In this document: positions 10,301 through 18,739 of the stretch, piece after piece | How positions within the stretch are numbered: position 1 is the first letter of the stretch | Layout of the letters: each line of letters begins with the position of its first letter | Origin: Rhynchopus sp. YZ270_cl-10 | Lineage: Eukaryota > Euglenozoa > Diplonemea > Diplonemida > Diplonemidae | Direction of reading: 5' to 3' | NCBI GenBank assembly: GCA_964035575.1 | Contig: OZ037874.1 | Location: 744,001-808,000 of the forward strand | DNA length: 64,000 nucleotides | Program-made: the position numbers and the translations under genes | Notes under the pieces: generated by a model | What the model saw: the letters and a program-made list of their open reading frames with translations, nothing else | Told to the model about the DNA's origin: nothing | Databases searched by the model: none

Positions 10301-13300
10301 CGACCCTGACATTAAGTACAGTTCGCACTTGGACTTTGTGTGTACGTGCACAGCCGACATGAATATCCAAAAGGTTGGTGGTGTGCCCACTTGTTCAAAG
10401 GACGAGTGCTCGGCAGACCCATGTGGGACGGGACAGTCGTGTCTTGACCCGAACCCGTCACCAACGTCGATCAAGGACTTTGAGTGCATCTGCGACAGCG
10501 ATCCTTCCACACATTCAACAGGGACACCTGCAACGTGCGAGCTAGACGAGTGTGTTCCAAACCCATGTGGTGCCGACCAGACTTGCAACGACCCGAACAC
10601 AAAGTACAGTGCGCACTTGGACTTTGTGTGTACGTGCACAGCAGATATGAACGTCAAGAGGGTTGGTGGTGTGCCCACGTGCTCAAAGAACGAGTGCTCG
10701 GCAGACCCATGTGGGTCTGGTCAGTCGTGTCTGGACTCAAACCAGTCACCAACGTCGATCAAGGACTTTGAGTGCACATGCGACAGCGATCCTTCCACAC
10801 ATTCAACAGGGACACCTGCAACGTGCGAGCTAGACGAGTGTGTTGCAAACCCATGTGGTGCTGACCAGACGTGCAACGACCCGAACACAAAGTACAGTGC
10901 GCACTTGGACTTTGTGTGCTCGTGTACTGCTGATACCAGCATCAAAAAGGTTGGTGGACAACCGACATGTGTGAAGGACGAGTGCTCGGCAGACCCCTGT
11001 GGCACCGGACAGTCGTGTCTTGATCCGAACCCGTCACCAACATCGATCAAAGACTTTGAGTGCATCTGCGACAGCGATCCTGCTACCCACACAACTGGCA
11101 CATCTGCAACGTGTGAACTTGACGAGTGTGTTCCAAACCCTTGTGGTGCTGACCAGACGTGCAACGACCCGAACATCAAGTACAGTTCGCACTTGGACTT
11201 TGTGTGTACATGTACTGCCGATACCAGCATCAAAAGGGTTGGTGGTGTGCCCACTTGTTCAAAGGACGAGTGCTCGGCAGACCCATGTGGGACGGGGCAG
11301 TCGTGTCTTGATCCGAACCCGTCACCAACATCGATCAAAGACTTTGAGTGCACGTGTGACAGCGATCCTTCCACACATTCAACAGGGACATCTGCAACGT
11401 GTGAACTTGACGAGTGTGTACCCAACCCTTGTGGTGCCGACCAGACGTGCAACGACCCGAACATCAAGTACAGTTCGCACTTGGACTTTGTGTGTACATG
11501 TACTGCCGATACCAGCATCAAAAGGGTTGGTGGTGTGCCCACTTGCTCAAAGGACGAGTGCTCGGCAGACCCATGTGGGCCTGGTCAGTCGTGTCTGGAC
11601 CCAAACCCATCGCCAACGTCGATCAAAGACTTTGAGTGCACATGCGACAGCGATCCTGCTACCCACACAACTGGCACATCTGCAACGTGTGAACTTGACG
11701 AGTGTGTACCCAACCCTTGTGGTGCTGACCAGACGTGCAACGACCCGAACATCAAGTACAGTTCGCACTTGGACTTTGTGTGTACATGTACTGCCGATAC
11801 CAGCATCAAAAAGGTTGGTGGTGTGCCCACTTGCTCAAAGGACGAGTGCTCAGCAGACCCATGTGGGACGGGACAGTCGTGTCTGGACCCAAACCCATCG
11901 CCAACGTCGATCAACGATTTTGAGTGCATCTGCGACAGCGATCCTGCTACCCACACAACTGGCACATCTGCAACGTGTGAACTTGACGAGTGTGTACCCA
12001 ACCCTTGTGGTGCTGACCAGACGTGCAACGACCCTGACATTAAGTACAGTTCGCACTTGGACTTTGTGTGTACGTGCACAGCGGACACGAATATCAAAAA
12101 GGTTGGCGGACAACCGACATGTGTGAAGGACGAGTGCTCGGCAGACCCGTGTGGACCTGGTCAATCGTGCAAGGACCCAAACACCTCACCCGAACACGTG
12201 AACGACTTTTCCTGCACCTGCGATGACGACGCGGCAGTAACGGCGCAGGGAACACCAGCAACCTGCACAGTGGACGAGTGTGCATCGCAACCCTGTGGTG
12301 CAGACCAGACGTGTGAAGACAAGGACACACGGGTGAATGCACAGTTTGACTACACATGCACATGCGACAAGGACACTACGACTGTGAGGGTGGGTGGGGC
12401 TGCTGTGTGTGTTGTGGATGAGTGCACAACAACGCCCTGTGGTGCAGACCAGACGTGCACTGACACAAACGACGCTGCCAGCAAGACGGGGGACTTTGAG
12501 TGTGCGTGCACTGTGGGGACGATGGCGAAGCAGGTGGGTGCTGTGGCTGTCTGCGAGCAGGGGTCTGTGGACGAGTGCGCCACCGGCACACCGTGTGGGT
12601 CTGGACAGACGTGCGTTGACCCTGCACCTGTGGCTGGGAAGTTGATGGACTACACATGCACGTGTGCAGTTGGGACGGGTTCAGCAACAGGAGCACCTGC
12701 TTCGTGTGCAGTGGACGAGTGTGTGGGGGATCCGTGTGGGGGTGGGCAGGACTGCGAGGACAAGAACACACAGGCAGGGTCGACAGGCGACTTTGAGTGC
12801 AGCTGCCGTGCACCTGCGACAGGGCTGCAGACAGGGGCACCTGCGTCGTGTGAGACGGACGAGTGTTTGTCGTCTCCTTGTGCCATGACGCAGATGTGCA
12901 CTGAAGGGTCGACAGCAGTTGTGGGCGACTTCACGTGCACGTGCGCCAATGGGGTATCTGTGGTTGGAGGAAGTGCCACATGTGAGTTGGACGAGTGTGC
13001 GAGCACGCCTTGTGGCGATGGGCAGACGTGCAACGACCCTGACCAGCGCAGCAGCATGCAGCACGACTTCATCTGCACCTGTACGAGCGACACCACACGT
13101 ACCCAGCAAGACGGCCCTGCATTGTGCTCACTGGACGAATGTGCCCGTAGCCCTTGTGGGCCGGGGCAGATTTGCATGGACCCAAGCACAGAAGTGGGGA
13201 GTCTGAAGGACTTCACCTGCACATGTCCCAACGGTGTATTTGCAAGGGGTGGTGCCGCAACATGTGAAGTGGACGAGTGTGCCAGCAACCCTTGTGGCGA

Positions 13301-15962
13301 TGGACAGACGTGCAATGACCCTGTGCAAAGTTCATATTCACAACACGACTTCATCTGCACCTGTGCGAACGACACTGCACGCACACAACAGGACGGTCCT
13401 GCACTGTGCTCGCTGGACGAATGTGCGCGAGTTCCGTGCGCACAAGGACAGACCTGTGTTGACAAGAACACCTCCATCGAAAGCTTGAAGGACTTTACAT
13501 GCACGTGCGACAATGGGGTGTCTGCACGTGGAGGCAGCGCTACGTGCGAAATAGATGAATGTGAGGGCAACCCTTGTGGCGATGGACAGACGTGCAATGA
13601 CCCTGTGAAGAGTTACAGTTCACAACACGACTACATCTGCACCTGTGCAGACGACACCACACGCACACAACAGGACGGTCCTGCACTGTGCTCGCTGGAC
13701 GAATGTGCGCGAGTTCCGTGCGCACAAGGACAGACCTGTGTTGACAAGAACACCTCCATCGAAAGCTTGAAGGACTTTACATGCACGTGCGACAATGGGG
13801 TGTCTGCACGTGGAGGCAGCGCTACGTGCGAAGCTGATGAATGTGAGAGTAACCCTTGTGGCGATGGACAGACGTGCAATGACCCTGTGAAGAGTTACAA
13901 TTCACAGCACGACTACATCTGCACCTGTGTCAACGACACTGCACGCACACAACAGGACGGCCCTGCACTGTGCTCGCTGGACGAATGTGCGCGAGTTCCG
14001 TGTACACAAGGACAGACCTGTGTTGACAAGAACACGTCCATCGAAAGCTTGAAGGACTTTACATGCACGTGCGACAATGGGGTGTCTGCACGTGGAGGCA
14101 GCGCTACGTGCGAAGCTGATGAATGTGAGAGCAACCCCTGCGGCGATGGACAGACGTGTAATGACCCTGTGAAGAGTTACAATTCACAGCACGACTTCAT
14201 CTGCACCTGTGCGAATGACACTGCACGCACACAACAAGACGGCCCTGCACTGTGCTACTTGGATGAGTGTGCGAGCAACCCTTGCGGCGACCAGATGTGT
14301 GAGGACAGGAATACTAGCGTCGAAAGCCGCAAGTCTTATTATTGTACGTGCGCAAACGGTGTGGAGGCACGTGGCGGCCGTGCAGAGTGTGACATGGACG
14401 AGTGTGTGAGCAACCCTTGTGGCGATGGGCAGACGTGCAACGACCCTGACACACGATACACAACCCAGCACGACTTCATCTGCACCTGTGCAGACGACCC
14501 CACACGCACACAGCAGGACGGCCCTGCACTGTGCTCGCTGGATGAATGCGCACGGACTCCATGTGGACAGGGGCAAGTCTGTGTTGACAAAGACACTTCA
14601 ATGAAAAGTTTGAAGGACTTTACGTGCACTTGCAGAAATGGAGTGTCTGCACGTGGAGGCAGTGCAACATGCGATGCAGATGAGTGTGCCAGCAACCCTT
14701 GTGGCGATGGGCAGACGTGCTTTGACCCTGTGCAAAGCTATGATTCACAGCACGACTTCACCTGCACCTGTGTCAACGACACTGCACGTGTTCAGCTGGA
14801 CGGCCCTGCACTCTGCTACGTGGATGAGTGCGCGAGCAACCCTTGCGGCGACCAGATGTGTGAGGACAGGAATACTAGCGTGGGTAGCCGGAAGTCGTTT
14901 TACTGCACATGTGCGAACGGGATGGAGGCACGCGGTGGGCCTGCGACGTGCGACGTTGATGAGTGCACGTTCCACCCTTGCAATGACTCGCAGACGTGCA
15001 GCGACCCTGACACCACTGTCCGGCACGACTTCATCTGCACCTGCGCGAACGGCGTGAACGCGACAGGTACGAACGCGACGTGCTTCCTCAACGAATGTGA
15101 CGCGGCGCCGTGCCCTTCTGGGCAATCCTGCCGTGACGCCAACACGACGTACACTGCACAGAACGACTTTGTCTGTACATGCGACGCTGACAACACAACC
15201 AAGATCGGCGGCCCTGCACCCTGCACGCCTGCCACCACCCTAGACGAATGCACAACCAAGCCCTGCGGCGACGGCCAGCTCTGCCACGAGAAGAACATCT
15301 CAGACAACACCACAGGCGACTTCGTCTGCATCTGCCCCAACGGCGCCACTGCGATCGGCGCCCCTGCCGTGTGCAACGCCACCAACACCACCGACCCACA
15401 GGCCAACGCCGCTGCCGGCAGCACCCCTGACGACAGCCTGACCGACAAGCCGTGGCTTTGGATCATTGTCATTGTTGGGGGCTGCCTTGCGCTGATGGGG
15501 CTTGCTGTTGGGTACCGCTATTTGAGGAAGTCGCATCGGAACGACATTAAGTTGTCGGACTTTATGAACATGAACGACTCGATCGCACAGCACTCGCTCC
15601 TTGACGACGAGAAGGGACCACCTGTCTCGGACATACCACGGGGCAGCATAGTCTCCACACACACCACCATCAGCGACCCATACGGTGGCCACCTTGGCCT
15701 GGCACCAACCTTCGGCGTCTCAGGCGTCTCCTCATCTATGGTCGAAAGCGAGCTTTTCCCCCAGCCCCTGCAGCTGCAGCCCGTACCCATACCCGCCATG
15801 CGACGATCATCAGCACCCCTCAGCCCGGGCCCGCTCAGTCCAGGCCCCCTCAGCCCAGCGTCGCCGCTGTCTGTGTACAGCCCTAACACATTGAGGAGAG
15901 CCTCTGCACCCGAGACATTCAACGCAAGAAGGTTTTCCGGAGGACGGAAGGTCTCTGTGTGA
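7347..15962 (+). CDS. Giant EGF-repeat type I surface protein, paralogue of the first gene
   Basis: 2,871 aa, complete: signal peptide (about 1-25, ending SSNAQ), Cys-rich N-terminal domain with CCTGG (to about 155), FN3-like sandwich (about 175-310, DITHYRVYWGF), PAN/apple-like modules near 345-390, 465-520 and 560-600, a beta domain (about 625-750), a PAN-like module near 770-820, then about 38 EGF-like modules of roughly 45-48 aa beginning D/N-E-C-x(3-4)-PC (about 876-2681), a membrane helix (about 2703-2722) and a 145-aa Ser/Pro-rich tail with repeated PLSPG. The D-E-C starts resemble calcium-binding EGF modules, but the hydroxylation motif was not checked. Likely an extended adhesion or recognition rod. 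It lacks the Pro/Thr stalk of its upstream paralogue and has many more EGF modules instead. Single frame, no intron apparent. Confidence 0.9.
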   Translation: MARTSATFTLLSTFLCTLHSSNAQLCDGYTGTVLGGDCKKQWCPHPLNKDEYPKWPYCGRRPNDPDKTWEWMTEIIPPQDRPYHQCSNGRVLRHDAAGLVCRKFNDDWEAGECFDGECCTGGVCSDVKCGNGWTLRADAAEVSCYFGCDQQTCCDEPTVNKVPGQNAMGMLFVDKDPGRYVFGGTATILRAIDESDITHYRVYWGFAMVTRKAPICILRQPIGWETWKWMDATKLYKEFPKTGCDIQFEIPMGTNAQDHALCPISFDRRDIFTSATDKCNPHYLMVVSVNANGEKPVTRHQNDHIGPVLAISDYEAELEYACAESGLVGGQDLLNIDDVPLGVQGDCPSPAECARRCREYSGPKGPCRIFTWAYPTGGPNSNTCWMESQAIHKVHYTVRVSGPAVCPSADEATAAPTGLERPKCTRWRRFQNRSPFAPGDQWKVYTEGINYVERPLGQFQNFETCKSICDMDVLCIGFTWQKSVKLNAGDLRLLKYCRMMRIDSGERHDLDTLSVRNMDHLYDTWLCTRATMAPMVLGYNFQSNPFGYMKCSQTAFSQKVLSSVDCCAAACDSDNNCKAFTFWNKEKRCDLFSACSVGRVSKVVGCAYESCFDGYGASTYTKETKRTIEIVDRWPLQGTKDGIVINVQTNGLMDGAEVVCGVRYQDATRDELPTTAEGMKADASLTDVVKSAIVEKDVASMILTQEKAGPLKDGLKYKVRCAVVDRAKYAGLPAFVDTPPSFQLQEPKGYQFIRHGRCIGYQDCAPTTDKGKGVSYDDCLAFSDAGAQFTGFSWGFSDGWCRLYTECPPRGVAKDDENYYCFKKTNEFAELNDVGNGVCDKVCPVGDTCHMSRKMGICDRNVYISHNARDLCTEEIDECEADPCGADQTCNDPNKASLLDFVCTCTADMSMTKTGGKASCSKDECSADPCGTGQSCLDPNPSPTSINDFECICDSDPATHTTGTSATCELDECVPNPCGADQTCNDPDIKYSSHLDFVCTCTADMNIQKVGGVPTCSKDECSADPCGTGQSCLDPNPSPTSIKDFECICDSDPSTHSTGTPATCELDECVPNPCGADQTCNDPNTKYSAHLDFVCTCTADMNVKRVGGVPTCSKNECSADPCGSGQSCLDSNQSPTSIKDFECTCDSDPSTHSTGTPATCELDECVANPCGADQTCNDPNTKYSAHLDFVCSCTADTSIKKVGGQPTCVKDECSADPCGTGQSCLDPNPSPTSIKDFECICDSDPATHTTGTSATCELDECVPNPCGADQTCNDPNIKYSSHLDFVCTCTADTSIKRVGGVPTCSKDECSADPCGTGQSCLDPNPSPTSIKDFECTCDSDPSTHSTGTSATCELDECVPNPCGADQTCNDPNIKYSSHLDFVCTCTADTSIKRVGGVPTCSKDECSADPCGPGQSCLDPNPSPTSIKDFECTCDSDPATHTTGTSATCELDECVPNPCGADQTCNDPNIKYSSHLDFVCTCTADTSIKKVGGVPTCSKDECSADPCGTGQSCLDPNPSPTSINDFECICDSDPATHTTGTSATCELDECVPNPCGADQTCNDPDIKYSSHLDFVCTCTADTNIKKVGGQPTCVKDECSADPCGPGQSCKDPNTSPEHVNDFSCTCDDDAAVTAQGTPATCTVDECASQPCGADQTCEDKDTRVNAQFDYTCTCDKDTTTVRVGGAAVCVVDECTTTPCGADQTCTDTNDAASKTGDFECACTVGTMAKQVGAVAVCEQGSVDECATGTPCGSGQTCVDPAPVAGKLMDYTCTCAVGTGSATGAPASCAVDECVGDPCGGGQDCEDKNTQAGSTGDFECSCRAPATGLQTGAPASCETDECLSSPCAMTQMCTEGSTAVVGDFTCTCANGVSVVGGSATCELDECASTPCGDGQTCNDPDQRSSMQHDFICTCTSDTTRTQQDGPALCSLDECARSPCGPGQICMDPSTEVGSLKDFTCTCPNGVFARGGAATCEVDECASNPCGDGQTCNDPVQSSYSQHDFICTCANDTARTQQDGPALCSLDECARVPCAQGQTCVDKNTSIESLKDFTCTCDNGVSARGGSATCEIDECEGNPCGDGQTCNDPVKSYSSQHDYICTCADDTTRTQQDGPALCSLDECARVPCAQGQTCVDKNTSIESLKDFTCTCDNGVSARGGSATCEADECESNPCGDGQTCNDPVKSYNSQHDYICTCVNDTARTQQDGPALCSLDECARVPCTQGQTCVDKNTSIESLKDFTCTCDNGVSARGGSATCEADECESNPCGDGQTCNDPVKSYNSQHDFICTCANDTARTQQDGPALCYLDECASNPCGDQMCEDRNTSVESRKSYYCTCANGVEARGGRAECDMDECVSNPCGDGQTCNDPDTRYTTQHDFICTCADDPTRTQQDGPALCSLDECARTPCGQGQVCVDKDTSMKSLKDFTCTCRNGVSARGGSATCDADECASNPCGDGQTCFDPVQSYDSQHDFTCTCVNDTARVQLDGPALCYVDECASNPCGDQMCEDRNTSVGSRKSFYCTCANGMEARGGPATCDVDECTFHPCNDSQTCSDPDTTVRHDFICTCANGVNATGTNATCFLNECDAAPCPSGQSCRDANTTYTAQNDFVCTCDADNTTKIGGPAPCTPATTLDECTTKPCGDGQLCHEKNISDNTTGDFVCICPNGATAIGAPAVCNATNTTDPQANAAAGSTPDDSLTDKPWLWIIVIVGGCLALMGLAVGYRYLRKSHRNDIKLSDFMNMNDSIAQHSLLDDEKGPPVSDIPRGSIVSTHTTISDPYGGHLGLAPTFGVSGVSSSMVESELFPQPLQLQPVPIPAMRRSSAPLSPGPLSPGPLSPASPLSVYSPNTLRRASAPETFNARRFSGGRKVSV
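10113..12128 (+). repeat. Seven 288-bp in-frame tandem units, two EGF modules each
   Basis: Unit starts fall at 10113, 10401, 10689, 10977, 11265, 11553 and 11841, each exactly 288 bp apart, with the next homologous start at 12129. Each unit encodes a SADPCG module and a V-P/A-NPCG module (96 aa). Copies differ by scattered substitutions shared between non-neighbours, indicating unequal crossing-over with homogenisation. Confidence 0.95.
12141..12952 (+). repeat. EGF block almost identical to 2977-3790
   Basis: Partner of the homogenised block in the upstream paralogue. It carries DPCGPGQSCKDPN and the following five modules with very few base changes. In this gene it sits exactly after the 288-bp array. 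Confidence 0.8.
13272..14117 (+). repeat. Three 282-bp in-frame tandem units, two EGF modules each
   Basis: Homologous starts at 13272, 13554, 13836 and 14118 are 282 bp apart. Each unit carries a SNPCGDGQ-type and an RVPC-type EGF module. This array is independent of the 288-bp array and has a different period. Confidence 0.88.
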
Positions 15963-16216
15963 CGTCAGAGAGCGAGAAGGGGAAAGGGGGATGAGGAAGG
16001 CGTCTTATTTCTTCTGTTGGCCGGACTACTTTCATTCCGGGAGCTGTCGTAGCTTTTACTTCTTTTTTTAAAACGTTTGTTCCACCTGATTTTTACCCTC
16101 AGAGGATAGGCGCGGATAGGACCGTACACAGCGCCGTGTACGGTCCTATCTGCGCCTATCCACGAGGTATACATCAGGTGGGGTTGTGTGCTAACCTCAT
16201 ATTTTCCTAAAGCGGT
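15963..16216. repeat. Spacer with 100-bp inverted repeat at 16082-16181
   Basis: The arms read CCACCTGAT, then GGATAGGCGC and GATAGGACCGTACAC, and are mirrored around a 6-bp centre (AGCGCC), giving a strong hairpin of about 47-bp arms. No TA border is seen, unlike the other palindromes. It may be a MITE of another family or a structured 3' flank of the EGF gene, whose stop is only 120 bp upstream. Confidence 0.65.
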
Positions 16217-16268
16217 TTAGATGGCTGAGCACAGCGGGGCTTGGGTTCACCTCATCAAAACTTTTTTC
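16217..16268 (+). repeat. Short hairpin repeat, CTAAGC/GCTTAG family, diverged copy
   Basis: TGGCTGAGCACAGCGGGGC, then TTGGGTTCACCTCATC and a T-run. It matches the family best seen at 32208 (stem CTAAGC/GCTTAG, then GGTTCATCT and T-run). The TGGC...GAGC and GGTTCA parts resemble tRNA A- and B-box promoter elements, but the spacing is far too short for a tRNA. Confidence 0.5.
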
Positions 16269-17490
16269 GTTTTTGTTTTTGAGCATTGCAAAACCCTGCA
16301 AGCATTGCAAGGGTTTGATGCAGGGTTCGGTGTAAGGTAGGTTGTGTATTTGCTAACTAATAGGAATTCTTGCGAGGAATATGCCCCAATATTAGTTCTG
16401 TGTGACAGACATTTGACATCAACGCCTCTTTTCAGGGGAACAGATGTTTATAAGAGGAGAAGAAGGGGAGCGTTGGGTTACCCTTCCCGAGAGGGTGTCT
16501 TTTTTTCCCCCAGCAAGGGGTGTGTACAAAAGGAATTTTTTTTTACTCTTCTCACCAACTACTGTATTTTTCTGACCCCTTTAACCCACCCCTCTATTCC
16601 CCAAAGTCCCAACGCATATACGGCCATACATCTGTCTCTGTTTAACCCTCTTTATTGTAGGTACACTGCTGCAAGAGGGCTTTGTATTTCTAGTCAACTT
16701 ATTTTTAGCCTGACAATATGAAACAGATCTTCTGTTTTTTTTTTTTTTTTTGGGTTCTTTTTTTCTTTGGAAGATTTTGTTGTTAGCAACTCTCATTGAA
16801 AAACTGGCAACACCTTTTTGTTTGTCTACAACCATTTCAAATTCTTTGGAAGATCTTGTTTTTGCCATTTCCACACATTTACAAAATACACAATATTCCC
16901 TTTCAACGGGAATGCATTTTTTCTTGCGTTATGTAACCCCTCTACCCTAATGGTTAATCAAATTCCGAAAAGGACCGGTTTCCTTACGGAATTGTTCTCC
17001 ACGCCGGGAATGTTCCACTTCATCTTTTTGATGTACCGTATTTGTACAAAACATTATCGATCGTAATAAATTTCGACCTTTTCGGGATTTTCCTGGAAGT
17101 TCGACCTTTTTTTACGGTCGATAATTTGTACGAATACGGCCAATATTTTTTTTTTTTTCAGTTCTTGCGTCTCAGAGGCGTTTGCACTATCAACTTCACC
17201 TTTTTTTTCTCTTTTTTTTTTTTTTTTTCCTCGTGTTTTTTTGCGTTGCTTTGTTGCGTTTATTGTACAACAAAAGCATTCTTTTTTGTTCATATGTCGA
17301 CACCCCCTCTTTTGCAACCTCCCTAGCAAAATGAGATCAAACAATGCGGAATAAAATAAAATAAAAAGACGAAAATCTTACATTTTTTTGAAATTTTCAC
17401 CCTCCACACCACACAGCACCTCCTTCATTTTCCAACCCCTGTGGCTTTTGTCTGATATTTTTTTGACTGCTCCAGAAACCAACTCAGTTG
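16269..17490. other. Spacer with short repeats and an inverted repeat
   Basis: Holds a copy of the GTACACTG repeat family (16659-16700, preceded by TTTATTGTAG), a 105-bp inverted repeat (17035-17139) with ends CCGTATTTGTACAAA and the complement of CCGTATTCGTACAAA and inner ATTATCGA/CGATAAT, and a copy of the GAGGCGTTTGCACTATCAAC family (17163-17208). T-runs are frequent. No gene recognised. Confidence 0.55.
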
Positions 17491-18273
17491 TCACCCGGTT
17501 TTTTTGACCCAGTTAGTAACCTCGATGTCTTCTTTTCTCTCCTTGATGATCTTCTCAACCTTATGAATGGCGGGGATGAGGTTGTCGCTGATGTTGTGGA
17601 TGTAGGCCTTGGTCATGAGTGACTTGAAGCACTCGGCGTCGACGTTCTGCGTGATTTCCCAGAAGCTGGTGACGTTCACATGAGCATGGTCCACGTAGAT
17701 CGTGTCCCAGGTGAGTCCGGCGAAGCCGAAGAGCCAACGGATGATGCAGACGTAGAGGACGTTCTCTACAAAGACACGCTTCTTCTCGGGGTCGGCCTCG
17801 GGGGTCAGGACCTTATCGATGACCATGGAGCATGGCATGAAGTGGGTGAGCTCCTCGAAGTTGTAGCTCACCCACCTGCTCTTGTGCACCTTCACAGTGC
17901 CCTTGACAGTTTCAGAGAGCACATACTCAGCGGAGGCTATTTCAGTCTTCGTTCCCTTCTTGTAGACGATTTTACCCTTAGCGCTCCATAGAGTGCTCTT
18001 GAGGGTGGCGAGTCCGAAGAGCTCCTTGATCTCATTGAAGCGAACCATCTCAACATGCGAAGCGTCACGAGTGACGGACTTGGCGGTGAGTGCCGAGTTT
18101 ATGTCGTTGATGATGGCGGTGCCGATGGACTTGCCCATGAACATGTCATTGAGCTGCATGTTGCTGATGTCCAGCAGTGGGTTGGGGTCAGGCTTGCCAC
18201 CCCTTAAGGTTGCAGAGGTGGTACTCTGCGCAATGTCTGACTCGGAAGGACCGCGCGCGATCGCCTCGGTCAT
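17491..18273 (-). CDS. Hypothetical protein, 260 aa
   Basis: The only substantial minus-strand gene. The start is set at the ATG at 18273 (MTEAIARGPSES): the open frame continues 12 codons upstream without an ATG, and those codons fall in an interspersed repeat at 18281-18320. The sequence is mixed in composition, with ordinary codon use and no long hydrophobic segment apart from a short stretch near residues 177-195 (VLYVCIIRWLFGFAGL). It ends in a Lys-rich helix-like segment (KVEKIIKERKED). I recognise no family. It is convergent with the EGF gene and divergent from the 18740 gene; the 466 bp between the starts may hold both promoters. An N-terminal exon upstream cannot be excluded. Confidence 0.6.
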   Translation of the reverse strand: MTEAIARGPSESDIAQSTTSATLRGGKPDPNPLLDISNMQLNDMFMGKSIGTAIINDINSALTAKSVTRDASHVEMVRFNEIKELFGLATLKSTLWSAKGKIVYKKGTKTEIASAEYVLSETVKGTVKVHKSRWVSYNFEELTHFMPCSMVIDKVLTPEADPEKKRVFVENVLYVCIIRWLFGFAGLTWDTIYVDHAHVNVTSFWEITQNVDAECFKSLMTKAYIHNISDNLIPAIHKVEKIIKERKEDIEVTNWVKKTG

Positions 18274-18739
18274 GAACTCGACTGTCACGAGAGGGCTTTT
18301 GTATTTCAAGTCAACTTTAGTTTATGCTGTACACATTGTTTTCCCCACTAGCCTGCGCCCGCTGATGAACGGTGAGGCGTTCACATTTTTAACTTCCCCC
18401 CTTTTCGCCGATTCCTCAAAATACTCCCCAATCTACAGGTACACATCCCCCACCCCCACACAGACACAAGGAGAACCTTCGTTACTTTCTCCTGTTCTTT
18501 TCACCTTCTCGCCCTTCCCCCACCACCACCACCACCAAGAAAAAAGACGGATTTTATTGGGGGGCTTTAGGGCCCCCACTAGAGGGTGTAATACTTCTCT
18601 TATCTCTTCGCTTCTTTTTTCTTTTTCTTTTTTTTTTCCGATCCCGATCTTTTTTGTGATCAAAGAAAAAGGTACTCAACACGAGGTTTTGAGGTTTCAA
18701 CCCAGAAGCTTTTTCTTTTTCTTTTTCTTTTTTTTTTGA
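18274..18739. repeat. Divergent intergenic region with two short repeat copies
   Basis: 18281-18320 is a GTACACTG-family copy (ACTGTCACGAGAGGGCTTT...). 18349-18395 is a GCCTGCG/GAGGCGTT copy. Then follow CCACCACCACC and long T-runs ending three bases before the ATG at 18740. Confidence 0.6.

Noticed and set aside
10113-12128. CRISPR-like regular array
   Set aside because: The units are 288 bp, coding and contiguous, without spacers; the organism is a eukaryote.
9803-12589. Antisense and alternate-frame ORFs of up to about 375 codons across the EGF arrays
   Set aside because: Shadows of the repeated EGF coding sequence; they copy its period and carry no independent domain.
18274-18309. N-terminal extension of the minus-strand gene to 18309
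   Set aside because: It would need a non-ATG start and lies in an interspersed repeat found at unrelated loci; the ATG at 18273 is preferred.
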